Shown here: positions 32,906 through 40,566 of the stretch, piece by piece
Layout: every line of letters starts with the position of its first letter
Position numbering within the stretch: position 1 is the first letter of the stretch
Source: Flavobacterium sp.
GTDB lineage: Bacteria > Bacteroidota > Bacteroidia > Flavobacteriales > Flavobacteriaceae
NCBI RefSeq assembly: GCF_025352015.1
Contig: NZ_JANXUG010000024.1
Location: forward strand, 1-40,566
Direction: 5' to 3'
Length of the DNA stretch: 40,566 nucleotides
Translations under genes and position numbers: made by a program
The notes under the pieces: model-generated
Database searches by the model: none
The model's input: only the letters and a program-made list of their open reading frames with translations
What the model was told of the DNA's origin: nothing

Positions 32906-33499
32906 CTACCCATGAATGGTCTCCTTATTACCATAATTAGCAATTACCTCGGCTTCAAAAGCAAGCCATTCGCGCCAACGTTTTTCAACATCTATGCCTT
33001 TGCCATATTTGCGGGCATAAGTAATGAAAGTTTTGTAATGTCCGGCTTCGCTTTCCATCAGCTCACGATAAAATCCTGATAATTCTTCGTCCTTGATATT
33101 TTCTGAAAGCACCTTAAAACGTTCACAGCTTCGGGCTTCAATCATAGCTGAAAAAAGCAAGCGTTCTACCAATCCTGAAACTCTGCTTCCGGTATTACTT
33201 CGTTTCATGTACTGCGCCAACTCGTTTACATAATCATCTTTGCGCTCACGACCAAGTTTTAAACCACGCTTTTTTATAATAGTGTGCACTTGTTCAAAAT
33301 GGTCTAATTCTTCTTTGGCTAAAGCCAGCAAATCGGTAACCAAATCTTCATACTCCGAATTATTGGTTATAATCGTAATGGCGTTGGTAGCTGCTTTTTG
33401 TTCGCACCACGCGTGATCGGTTAGAATTTCTTCTATGTTTTTCTCAACGATGTTCACCCATCTTGGGTCTGTTGGCAATTCTAAACGTAATACTCCCAT
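32906..33499 (-). CDS. miaE: tRNA-(ms2io6A)-hydroxylase
   Basis: Non-haem di-iron enzyme that hydroxylates the isopentenyl group of ms2i6A37 in tRNA. 197 residues from ATG 33499 (MGVLRLELPTDPRW); an ATG at 33535 would add 12 residues unlike the family. Ferritin-like ligands: Glu33 in HAWCEQKAA, Glu64-x-x-His67 in EELDHFEQVH, a Glu in IEARSCERF, and ExxH in ESEAGHYKTF. Cytosolic, monocistronic as far as can be seen. Confidence 0.93.
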   Translation of the reverse strand: MGVLRLELPTDPRWVNIVEKNIEEILTDHAWCEQKAATNAITIITNNSEYEDLVTDLLALAKEELDHFEQVHTIIKKRGLKLGRERKDDYVNELAQYMKRSNTGSRVSGLVERLLFSAMIEARSCERFKVLSENIKDEELSGFYRELMESEAGHYKTFITYARKYGKGIDVEKRWREWLAFEAEVIANYGNKETIHG

Positions 33500-33771
33500 A
33501 TATCTAGTCTTAAAGTTTGACCCTAGTCGCAGCATAACTCCACGGAACTGTGTAGATTAAAAGTCAAAAGCCGAAACTAGTAAGGAAATAAAACCAATAT
33601 GGACTTTAAATTCATAAATTTATTCAGGCAGACTGAAATTCTACGAGGATTATTCTTTTTATTAAGTTTAAGTGAAATCCGCTATTATGTATAGTTTTAA
33701 CTATTTCTGCGACCAATAAAATTCCTTCTAATCTTTTCGACTTTATGACTTTTGACTTTCACCTTCTATAT

Positions 33772-35046
33772 TCAATAAACAAAAATGGCTCTTTCGCTCA
33801 TCATGTCGTTTACTTCATCTGCCATTTCTTCTAACATTTCATCATTCACAGCATTGGAGATTACTCGGTCAATTAAATCAACTATAGTTTCCATATCACT
33901 TTCTACCATGCCTCGGGTTGTAATTGCTGGTGTTCCCACTCGAATTCCTGAAGTCACAAAAGGCGATTTATCATCAAAGGGAACCATATTTTTATTGACT
34001 GTAATTTCGGCTTTGCCCAAGGCTATTTCAGCATCTTTACCAGAAATTTCTTTGTTACGCAAGTCTATCAACATCATGTGATTGTCTGTTCCGCCCGAGA
34101 TAATATGGTAGCCTCGTTTTACGAATGCCGCCGCCATCGCTTTTGCATTTTTTTGGACTTGCATTTGGTACGTGAAAAACTCATCTGATAAGGCTTCTCC
34201 AAAAGCAACTGCTTTCGCCGCAATTATATGTTCTAAAGGTCCGCCCTGATTTCCTGGAAAAACCGACATATCTAAAACGTGTGACATCATTCTTATTTCA
34301 CCTTTTGGAGTTTTCAATCCCCATGGATTTTCAAAATCTTTCCCCATCATGATAATTCCACCACGCGGCCCACGTAAAGTTTTGTGGGTTGTTGTCGTTA
34401 CGATATGACAATGCGGAATTGGATCGTTCATCAAACCTTTGGCAATCAATCCCGCGGGATGCGAAATATCGGCTAATAAAAGTGCTCCAACGCTATCGGC
34501 AATTTCACGAAAACGTTTAAAATCCATATCACGAGAGTATGCCGATGCTCCTGCGATGATCATTTTAGGTTGTTCTTTTAAGGCAATTTCTTGAATGGTG
34601 TCATAATTCAACACACCAGTTTCTTTTTCGACGCCATAAAAACTTGGAGAATATAATTTTCCTGAAAAATTTACGGGAGAACCGTGTGTCAAATGGCCAC
34701 CATGTGATAAATCAAAACCAAGAATTTTGTCGCCCGGTTTTAAACAAGCAGCAAAAACTGCGGTATTTGCTTGGGAACCCGAATGCGGTTGTACGTTTAC
34801 ATAAGCAGCACCAAAAAGTTCTTTGGCTCTGTCGATGGCGATTTGCTCAATAACATCTACCACTTCACAACCACCATAATAGCGTTTGCCTGGATATCCT
34901 TCAGCATATTTATTGGTGAGCACCGAACCTGCCGCTTCCATCACTTGGTCGCTCACAAAGTTCTCTGAAGCAATGAGTTCTATTCCGTGAATTTGTCGGT
35001 CTTGTTCCTCAAGAATAAGGTCAAAAATTTGTGTGTCGCGTTGCAT
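33772..35046 (-). CDS. glyA: serine hydroxymethyltransferase
   Basis: PLP enzyme interconverting serine and glycine with tetrahydrofolate, the main source of one-carbon units. 424 residues, normal for bacteria. IELIASENF near the N-terminus, [23 protein letters not shown], and the PLP lysine Lys222 in [14 protein letters not shown]. GlyA shares glycine and folate with gcvT three kilobases away across the divergent fahA promoter. TAATTTTG (35073-35080, minus strand) is a possible -7 box 26 bases before the ATG. Confidence 0.97.
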   Translation of the reverse strand: MQRDTQIFDLILEEQDRQIHGIELIASENFVSDQVMEAAGSVLTNKYAEGYPGKRYYGGCEVVDVIEQIAIDRAKELFGAAYVNVQPHSGSQANTAVFAACLKPGDKILGFDLSHGGHLTHGSPVNFSGKLYSPSFYGVEKETGVLNYDTIQEIALKEQPKMIIAGASAYSRDMDFKRFREIADSVGALLLADISHPAGLIAKGLMNDPIPHCHIVTTTTHKTLRGPRGGIIMMGKDFENPWGLKTPKGEIRMMSHVLDMSVFPGNQGGPLEHIIAAKAVAFGEALSDEFFTYQMQVQKNAKAMAAAFVKRGYHIISGGTDNHMMLIDLRNKEISGKDAEIALGKAEITVNKNMVPFDDKSPFVTSGIRVGTPAITTRGMVESDMETIVDLIDRVISNAVNDEMLEEMADEVNDMMSERAIFVY

Positions 35047-35089
35047 TTGAATTTATTTCTATTAATTGTGCTCAAAATTACAAAAATGG

Positions 35090-35120
35090 TTTGGTAAATT
35101 AATAGTAAATGATATATTTG
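35090..35120 (+). promoter_or_regulatory. fahA promoter
   Basis: TTTG (35090-35093), 19 nt, TATATTTG (35113-35120). Full consensus. It overlaps an ATG at 35109, so that ATG cannot be the start; the real one is 35157, giving a leader of about 30 nt. Confidence 0.8.
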
Positions 35121-35156
35121 ATTACTGAATTTTTCAACAAACTTAAACTACTAATT

Positions 35157-36440
35157 ATGCCTTTAGATACCAACAATCCCAGACGAAAATCGTGGCTTAC
35201 TGTCCCCAAGGACAGCGACTTTCCTATTCAGAATATTCCGTTTGGCGTTTTCTTGACTAAAGAAGATGTCATCACCATTGGAACCCGAATTGGCGATTAC
35301 GCTATCGATTTGGGAGCGTTACAACAATTGAATTATTTTGATGGAATCGAATTAACCGATGATATGTTCATGCAGGATACTTTGAATGATTTTATATCGG
35401 ATGGAAAAAAAACCTGGCGATTGGTGCGCAATAGAATTGGTGACATTTTTGACCAAAACAATGCAACACTTCGGGATAACCAAGAACATCGCGATATTAT
35501 TATTTTCAAAATGGAAGATGTCGAAATGCAACTTCCTGTTTTAATTGGCGATTATACTGATTTTTATTCGAGTAAAGAACACGCAACCAATGTAGGTAAA
35601 ATGTTTCGTGACCCCGAAAATGCTTTATTGCCCAACTGGCTGCACATTCCAGTAGGTTATCACGGTAGAAGCTCGACTATTGTTCCCTCCGGAATTCCCG
35701 TTCACCGTCCGATGGGACAAACATTACCTAACGGAGATAATTTACCCGTTTTTGGAGCCTCACGATTGATAGATTTTGAATTAGAAACTGCTTTTATAAC
35801 CACTGATGCTAATATCATGGGAGAAAACATCCCCATTAGCGAAGCCGAAGATTATATTTTTGGAATGGTGTTACTAAATGATTGGAGTGCAAGAGATATT
35901 CAGAAATGGGAATATGTTCCGTTGGGACCATTTTTAGCCAAAAATTTTGCCTCCTCCATTTCTCCATGGATCGTAACTATGGATGCTTTGGAACCCTTTC
36001 GATGCAAAGGACCTGTTCAAGAACCAACACCCTTACCTTATTTACAACAAAAAGGAAAACATACTTTCGATATCAATTTAGAAGTATATATTGAACCCGA
36101 AAATGTAGCAGCCTCTTTGGTTTCTAAATCCAATTTTAAATATCTGTATTGGTCTATGTCCCAACAATTGACACATCATACTTCTAACGGATGCCGAATC
36201 AATTCTGGAGATATGATGGGTTCCGGAACCATTTCTGGTCCAACTCCCAATAGTTTTGGTTCGATGCTTGAATTAACTTGGGGTGGAAAAAATCCCATTA
36301 AAATGAACGATGGAACCGAACGAAAATTCATCAATGATAATGACACAGTTATCATGAAAGGATTTTGTGAAAACAGCTCCGTTCGAATAGGTTTTGGCGA
36401 AGTTTCGAGTAAATTATTACCGCCGTTTGTTAGAAAATAA
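35157..36440 (+). CDS. fahA: fumarylacetoacetase
   Basis: Last step of tyrosine breakdown: fumarylacetoacetate to fumarate and acetoacetate. 427 residues, as in other bacteria and animals. N-terminal SH3-like part (NIPFGVFLTKEDVITIGTRI), then the FAH fold: GDYTDFYSSKEHATNVG, YHGRSSTIVPSG, LETAFI, NDWSARDIQKWEYVPLGPF and SGDMMGSGTISGP, holding metal-binding acidic residues. Start chosen at 35157 (MPLDTNNPRRKSW) since the promoter covers the upstream ATG. No other tyrosine-pathway gene is in view. gcvT follows after 66 bases. Confidence 0.96.
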   Translation: MPLDTNNPRRKSWLTVPKDSDFPIQNIPFGVFLTKEDVITIGTRIGDYAIDLGALQQLNYFDGIELTDDMFMQDTLNDFISDGKKTWRLVRNRIGDIFDQNNATLRDNQEHRDIIIFKMEDVEMQLPVLIGDYTDFYSSKEHATNVGKMFRDPENALLPNWLHIPVGYHGRSSTIVPSGIPVHRPMGQTLPNGDNLPVFGASRLIDFELETAFITTDANIMGENIPISEAEDYIFGMVLLNDWSARDIQKWEYVPLGPFLAKNFASSISPWIVTMDALEPFRCKGPVQEPTPLPYLQQKGKHTFDINLEVYIEPENVAASLVSKSNFKYLYWSMSQQLTHHTSNGCRINSGDMMGSGTISGPTPNSFGSMLELTWGGKNPIKMNDGTERKFINDNDTVIMKGFCENSSVRIGFGEVSSKLLPPFVRK

Positions 36441-36506
36441 CTCTTTTAAATTCCAAACTGCCACACTAAACGCAGTCGAAGTGCCTGATTTAAATTATAA
36501 ATTAAA

Positions 36507-37589
36507 ATGAAAAATATAGCTTTAACACACATTCACGAAAGTCTGGGAGCAAAAATGGTTCCGTTTGCAGGATATAATATGCCTGTGCAATATGAAGGTG
36601 TGAATGCCGAACACGAAACAGTTAGAAATGGTGTAGGTGTTTTTGACGTATCACACATGGGTGAATTTTTATTAACAGGAGAAAATGCATTGACTTTAAT
36701 TCAAAAAGTAACTTCTAATGATGCTTCGGTGTTGGAAATTGGTCGTGCACAATATTCATGCTTGCCCAATAATGACGGTGGAATAGTTGATGATTTAATC
36801 GTATATCGTATCAAAGAAAACCAATATTTATTGGTAGTCAACGCTTCAAACATTGATAAAGACTGGAACTGGATTTCATCACATAATGATTTAGGTGTGG
36901 AAATGAAAAACATTTCAGAAGAATATTCTTTGCTTGCCATACAGGGCCCAAAAGCAGTTGAAGCGATGCAATCCTTGACTTCTATAGATTTATCTGCGAT
37001 AAAATATTATCATTTTGAAGTAGCCGATTTTGCTGGCATTGAACACGTAATTATTTCGGCCACGGGTTACACAGGTTCAGGAGGATTTGAAATTTATTGC
37101 AAAAACTCCGATGTTGAGCAAGTTTGGAATAAAATATTTGAAGCCGGAAAACCTTTTGGAATAAAACCTGTCGGACTGGCGGCTCGAGACACATTAAGAC
37201 TCGAAATGGGATTTTGTTTATATGGCAACGATATTAATGATACCACTTCACCTTTGGAAGCTGGACTGGGTTGGATTACTAAATTTACCAAAAACTTTAC
37301 CAATTCTGATAACCTGAAAAAACAAAAAGAAACTGGAGTTGCAAAAAAACTCGTTGGTTTTGAAATTATAGAAAAAGGTATTCCGCGTCACGATTACGAA
37401 ATTGTAGATGCAAACGGGAATAATATCGGAATTGTAACTTCGGGAACTATGGCACCAAGTTTAGGAAAAGGAATCGGAATGGGGTATGTAAAAACCGATT
37501 TCTCTACAGTAGACAGCGAAATCTTCATTCAAATTCGCAATAATAAAGTAGCAGCCATAGTGGTAAAATTGCCATTTTATAAAAAGTAA
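36507..37589 (+). CDS. gcvT: glycine cleavage system T protein
   Basis: Aminomethyltransferase of the glycine cleavage complex: moves the one-carbon unit from the H-protein arm to tetrahydrofolate and releases ammonia. 360 residues. [29 protein letters not shown], the folate/catalytic Asp in [10 protein letters not shown] (95-96), [13 protein letters not shown] and [20 protein letters not shown] are all typical. The C-terminal barrel ends [20 protein letters not shown]. Other gcv genes (H, P) are not here, as is common in Flavobacteriaceae. Confidence 0.96.
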   Translation: MKNIALTHIHESLGAKMVPFAGYNMPVQYEGVNAEHETVRNGVGVFDVSHMGEFLLTGENALTLIQKVTSNDASVLEIGRAQYSCLPNNDGGIVDDLIVYRIKENQYLLVVNASNIDKDWNWISSHNDLGVEMKNISEEYSLLAIQGPKAVEAMQSLTSIDLSAIKYYHFEVADFAGIEHVIISATGYTGSGGFEIYCKNSDVEQVWNKIFEAGKPFGIKPVGLAARDTLRLEMGFCLYGNDINDTTSPLEAGLGWITKFTKNFTNSDNLKKQKETGVAKKLVGFEIIEKGIPRHDYEIVDANGNNIGIVTSGTMAPSLGKGIGMGYVKTDFSTVDSEIFIQIRNNKVAAIVVKLPFYKK

Positions 37590-37665
37590 AATCAAAATTT
37601 TAAGCTTGCATTAGATACCTGATTTTTGCAGCCGATAAAAACAATACAAAATACATTTTTTAGCA

Positions 37666-38376
37666 ATGGGAAGAGCATTTGAATTTAGAAAAGGAAGAAA
37701 AATGAAGCGTTGGTCAGCCATGGCAAAGGCTTTTACCCGAATTGGTAAAGACATTGTAATGGCAGTTAAGGAAGGCGGTCCAAATCCTGACGCTAACTCG
37801 CGTTTAAGAGCGGTAATTCAAAATGCAAAATCGGCTAATATGCCGAAAGAAAACGTAGAACGTGCTATCAAAAAAGCATCCGATAAAGACACTGCCAATT
37901 ACAAGGAAGTGTTGTTTGAAGGTTACGCACCACACGGAATTGCAATTTTAATCGAAACCGCAACCGATAATAATAATAGAACCGTAGCCAACATTAGAAG
38001 TTACTTTAACAAATGTAATGGCACCATGGGAACGCAAGGCTCTGTTGAGTTCATGTTTGACCATACCTGTAATTTTCGTATCCCAAATAGTAACGTAGAT
38101 GTTGAAGAATTAGAATTGGAATTTATCGACTTTGGTGCCGAAGAAATTTTTGCTGATGAAGATGGTATATTAATCTATGCGCCATTCGGAAGTTTTGGAG
38201 CAATCCAAAAAGAATTAGAAAATCGAGGCATCGAAATTTTATCGTCGGGCTTTGAAAGAATTCCACAAATTACTAAAGAACTTACAGAAATTCAAGTTGC
38301 GGATGTAGAAAAATTATTAGAAAAAATCGAAGAAGATGAAGACGTAATGAATGTGTATCATACCATGTTAGAATAG
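37666..38376 (+). CDS. yebC: YebC/TACO1-family protein
   Basis: 236 residues, start MGRAFEFRKGRKMKRWSAMA; NPDANSRLRAVIQNAKSANM and GYAPHGIAILIETATDNNNR are family signatures. Long annotated as a DNA-binding regulator; mitochondrial TACO1 and bacterial members have been tied to translation, in particular of proline-rich stretches. Third of the fahA-gcvT-yebC run on the plus strand, but with a 76-base gap, so it may have its own promoter. A clear terminator follows. Confidence 0.93.
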   Translation: MGRAFEFRKGRKMKRWSAMAKAFTRIGKDIVMAVKEGGPNPDANSRLRAVIQNAKSANMPKENVERAIKKASDKDTANYKEVLFEGYAPHGIAILIETATDNNNRTVANIRSYFNKCNGTMGTQGSVEFMFDHTCNFRIPNSNVDVEELELEFIDFGAEEIFADEDGILIYAPFGSFGAIQKELENRGIEILSSGFERIPQITKELTEIQVADVEKLLEKIEEDEDVMNVYHTMLE

Positions 38377-38404
38377 GTTTCGAAACTTAAATAGTATTAG
38401 ATTT

Positions 38405-38438
38405 AAAAAACTTCAGTTATGCTGTGAGTTTTTTTTGT
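38405..38438 (+). terminator. intrinsic terminator after yebC
   Basis: AAAAAACT-T-CAG, loop TTATG, CTG-TG-AGTTTTTTTT: stem with a small internal bulge followed by a T-run, 28 bases after the stop. Confidence 0.75.
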
Positions 38439-38572
38439 TTCTAATCAAAAATAAATTTGAAACCCTTCGTGTTTTTTTAGCTAACAAACAATATGAATTT
38501 CTATAGATCAAACACAAAAAGTATAATTTTATTATTAATGAATTTAAAAGCAATGTTTTTTTGTTAAAATAG

Positions 38573-38584
38573 TATGCATGCATA
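38573..38584. promoter_or_regulatory. perfect palindrome, candidate MarR operator
   Basis: TATGCATGCATA, 12-base perfect dyad, 10 bases upstream of the -7 box of the MarR gene, where a bound repressor would block RNA polymerase. No second copy upstream of the dehydrogenase gene. Confidence 0.45.
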
Positions 38585-38594
38585 ATAATTTAAG

Positions 38595-38602
38595 TATATT
38601 TG
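38595..38602 (+). promoter_or_regulatory. TAnnTTTG -7 box of the MarR gene
   Basis: TATATTTG, 18 bases before ATG 38621. A TTTG at 38560-38563 is too far (31 nt) to be a normal -33. Confidence 0.5.
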
Positions 38603-38620
38603 TTAAGTAGATAGATTTTT

Positions 38621-39052
38621 ATGAAAGATAAAACCATTGATTATATACTTCGAGCTACGTGGCAAGCAGTGGCAAGAATGTATAATGAAGAAGCCTCCAA
38701 ATTTGATGGCTCAATGGCTGTAGGCTTCGCTCTTTTAAGCATTGACAAAGACGATGGAACGCCATCAACAGCAATAAGCTCAAGAATGGGAATGGAAGCC
38801 ACAAGTTTAACACGAACTTTAAAAACTTTGGAGGAAAAGGGTTTAATAATAAGAAAGAAAAATCCAAATGATGGAAGAGGTGTACTAATATTTCTCACCG
38901 AATTTGGAAAAGAAAAAAGAACACAATCAAAAGAAACAGTTTTAAAGTTTAATGAAACCATTCGCAAAAATATAACAGAAGAAAAGCTTCAAAATTTTGT
39001 TGAAGTTGCAGACATTATAAATGATTTGATTGCAGAGAAGAAGATTTTTTAA
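38621..39052 (+). CDS. MarR-family transcriptional regulator
   Basis: 143-residue winged-helix repressor: helices YILRATWQAVARMYNEEASK (dimer part), GTPSTAISSRMGMEATSLTR (recognition helix), LEEKGLIIRKKNPNDGRGVL (wing), and a long C-terminal dimer helix. It lies 79 bases before a 3-hydroxyacyl-CoA dehydrogenase on the same strand, so it probably controls fatty-acid beta-oxidation genes, perhaps released by acyl-CoA; the ligand is inference. Likely autoregulated through the dyad at 38573. Confidence 0.92.
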   Translation: MKDKTIDYILRATWQAVARMYNEEASKFDGSMAVGFALLSIDKDDGTPSTAISSRMGMEATSLTRTLKTLEEKGLIIRKKNPNDGRGVLIFLTEFGKEKRTQSKETVLKFNETIRKNITEEKLQNFVEVADIINDLIAEKKIF

Positions 39053-39131
39053 ATTAGATAATAGATGAATCCGAATTTATGAAAAAGTCAATCATCTTTT
39101 AGTCTAATATTTCTTCTCTCAAATAAAAAAA

Positions 39132-40566
39132 CATGAAACGAATTATCAAAAAAGTGGCAGTAATCGGATCCGGAATAATGGGTTCTGGCATAGCATGCCA
39201 TTTTGCCAACATTGGCGTTGAAGTATTGCTTTTGGATATTGTTCCAAATGCATTAAACGAAATAGAAGAAAAGAAAGGCTTGACATTAGAAAGCAAAACT
39301 GTTCGTAACAGAATTGTAAACGAACATTTGGGAAATGCTTTAAGAAGTAGTCCAACGCCTATTTACAACCAAAAATTTGCTAGTCGTATAACGACCGGAA
39401 ATACCACCGACGATATATCCAAAATTGCCAATTACGATTGGATTATCGAAGTGGTAGTAGAACGTTTAGATATCAAAAAATTGGTTTTTGAACAAATCGA
39501 GATATACAGAAAACCAAGAACGTTAGTAACTTCAAATACTTCTGGAATTCCCATAAAATTCATGAACGAAGGACGAAGTGACGATTTTCAGAAGCATTTT
39601 TGCGGCACGCATTTCTTCAATCCCGCGCGATATTTAAAGTTATTTGAAATCATTCCAGGACCACAAACTTCTGCTGAAGTACTAGATTTCCTGACCAATT
39701 ACGGATCGCAATTTTTAGGAAAAACATCGGTCGTTGCGAAAGATACTCCAGCGTTTATAGGCAACAGGATTGGAATTTTTGGTATTCAAAGTCTGTTTCA
39801 TTTGGTTAAAGAAATGGGACTTACTATTGAAGAAGTCGACAAATTAACTGGTCCAGTAATTGGTCGCCCAAAATCGGCCACATTTAGAACTGTTGACGTA
39901 GTTGGTCTGGATACTTTGGTTCATGTTGCTAACGGAATTTATGAAAATTGTCCTAACGACGAAGCTCACGAGTTATTTAAACTTCCCGATTTTGTCAGTA
40001 AAATGATGGAAAACAAATGGCTGGGAAGCAAAACTGGACAAGGTTTCTACAAAAAAGAAGCTAAAGAAATTTTAACTTTAGATTTAGATACTTTAGAATA
40101 CAGAGCTGCAAAACGCGCCTCTTTCGCAACTTTAGAATTGACTAAAACCATCGATAAACCAATTGATCGTTTTAAAGTTTTGGTAACCGGAATAGACAAA
40201 GCAGGCGAATTTTATAGAAAATCATTGTCGTCACTATTTGCTTACGTTTCGAATAGAGTTCCAGAAATCACAGACGAGTTATATAAAATTGACGATGCTA
40301 TGAAAGCAGGTTTCGGTTGGGAAAATGGTCCGTTCGAAATTTGGGATGCCATCGGAGTTGAAAAAGGAATCGAATTAATGAAAGCCGAAGGTTATTCGCC
40401 CGCGTCTTGGGTTGCCGAAATGCTGGCTTCTGGAACTACAAGTTTTTATACCATAAAAGAAGGCGCAACTTATTGCTATAACATTCCAAACAAATCGCAA
40501 ACTAAAATTTCTAGTCAAGATAGTTTCATTATCCTGAATAACATCCGAAAAAGCAAAAAAGTATGG
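39132..40566 (+). CDS. 3-hydroxyacyl-CoA dehydrogenase (beta-oxidation), 3' end cut
   Basis: NAD-dependent oxidation of 3-hydroxyacyl-CoA. 478 residues visible, running off the window. The start MKRIIKKVAVIGSGIMGSG gives the dinucleotide site GSGIMG (12-17); then IIEVVVERLDIKK, TSNTSGIP, HFFNPARYLKLFEIIPG and KDTPAFIGNRIG. A second 3HCDH C-terminal-like part (DDAMKAGFGWENGPFEIWDA) follows. The Bacteroidetes relatives I know are about 800 residues with an enoyl-CoA hydratase domain at the C-terminus, which would lie beyond the edge. With the MarR regulator it heads a probable beta-oxidation operon. Confidence 0.94.

Noticed and set aside
35109..35156. Upstream ATG as the start of fahA
   Set aside because: It lies within the promoter; the homologous N-terminus begins at 35157.
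1..40566. CRISPR array, rRNA genes, insertion sequences
   Set aside because: I found no regularly spaced repeats, rRNA motifs, transposase genes or terminal inverted repeats.

Overview
The window is a stretch of chromosome from a low-GC member of the Bacteroidetes, most likely Flavobacteriaceae (Flavobacterium or a close relative). The pointers are AT-rich sequence, Bacteroidetes-type promoters (TTTG, about 19 nt, TAnnTTTG) at many genes, a tRNA gene without an encoded CCA end, a DUF2911 protein, a broken gene with a type IX secretion C-terminal signal, and a hairpin repeat of a kind I associate with flavobacterial genomes. This assignment is inference; no 16S rRNA gene is present.

Layout. 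Positions 1-1470 carry the end of ddl (peptidoglycan precursor) and coaD (coenzyme A). A soluble orphan PAS histidine kinase follows (1643-2851). A minus-strand pair of PAP2 phosphatase and EptA-like phosphoethanolamine transferase (2894-5273) probably remodels lipid A. Next are a DbpA-like RNA helicase, a NUDIX hydrolase and, divergently, pyrE with a small SRPBCC protein. An LTA-synthase-like membrane sulfatase stands opposite a long-chain acyl-CoA ligase and a lipoprotein alpha/beta hydrolase (8712-13615). After a small membrane protein and a DUF2911/TPR protein comes a plus-strand cluster of SRPBCC protein, SDR-like protein and photolyase (15286-17881), then tcdA and tatD on the minus strand and an MFS transporter.

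At 21311 lies tRNA-Arg(ACG). Its last 16 bases plus 9 flanking bases recur, 23 of 25 identical, at 26555-26579. The 5.2 kb between looks like a small genomic island with no integrase: two diverged HigB/HigA toxin-antitoxin pairs, each followed by a small reading frame, and a single-chain type IIG restriction-modification enzyme.

Beyond the island are a MoxR/chelatase-like AAA ATPase and its VWA partner with a copy of the structured repeat between them, a pentapeptide-repeat protein, guaC, and an RCC1-repeat T9SS-secreted protein gene broken in three places. The last part is housekeeping: miaE, glyA, fahA, gcvT, yebC, and a MarR regulator ahead of a 3-hydroxyacyl-CoA dehydrogenase (fatty acid beta-oxidation) cut by the window end.

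The most interesting signals are the tRNA-Arg island with its small TA-associated genes, the paired structured repeat showing covariation, a recurring TAnnTTTG-N4-ATG arrangement that predicts leaderless mRNAs, an SDR-like protein lacking the catalytic tyrosine beside a photolyase, and a compensated tertiary-pair change in the tRNA.
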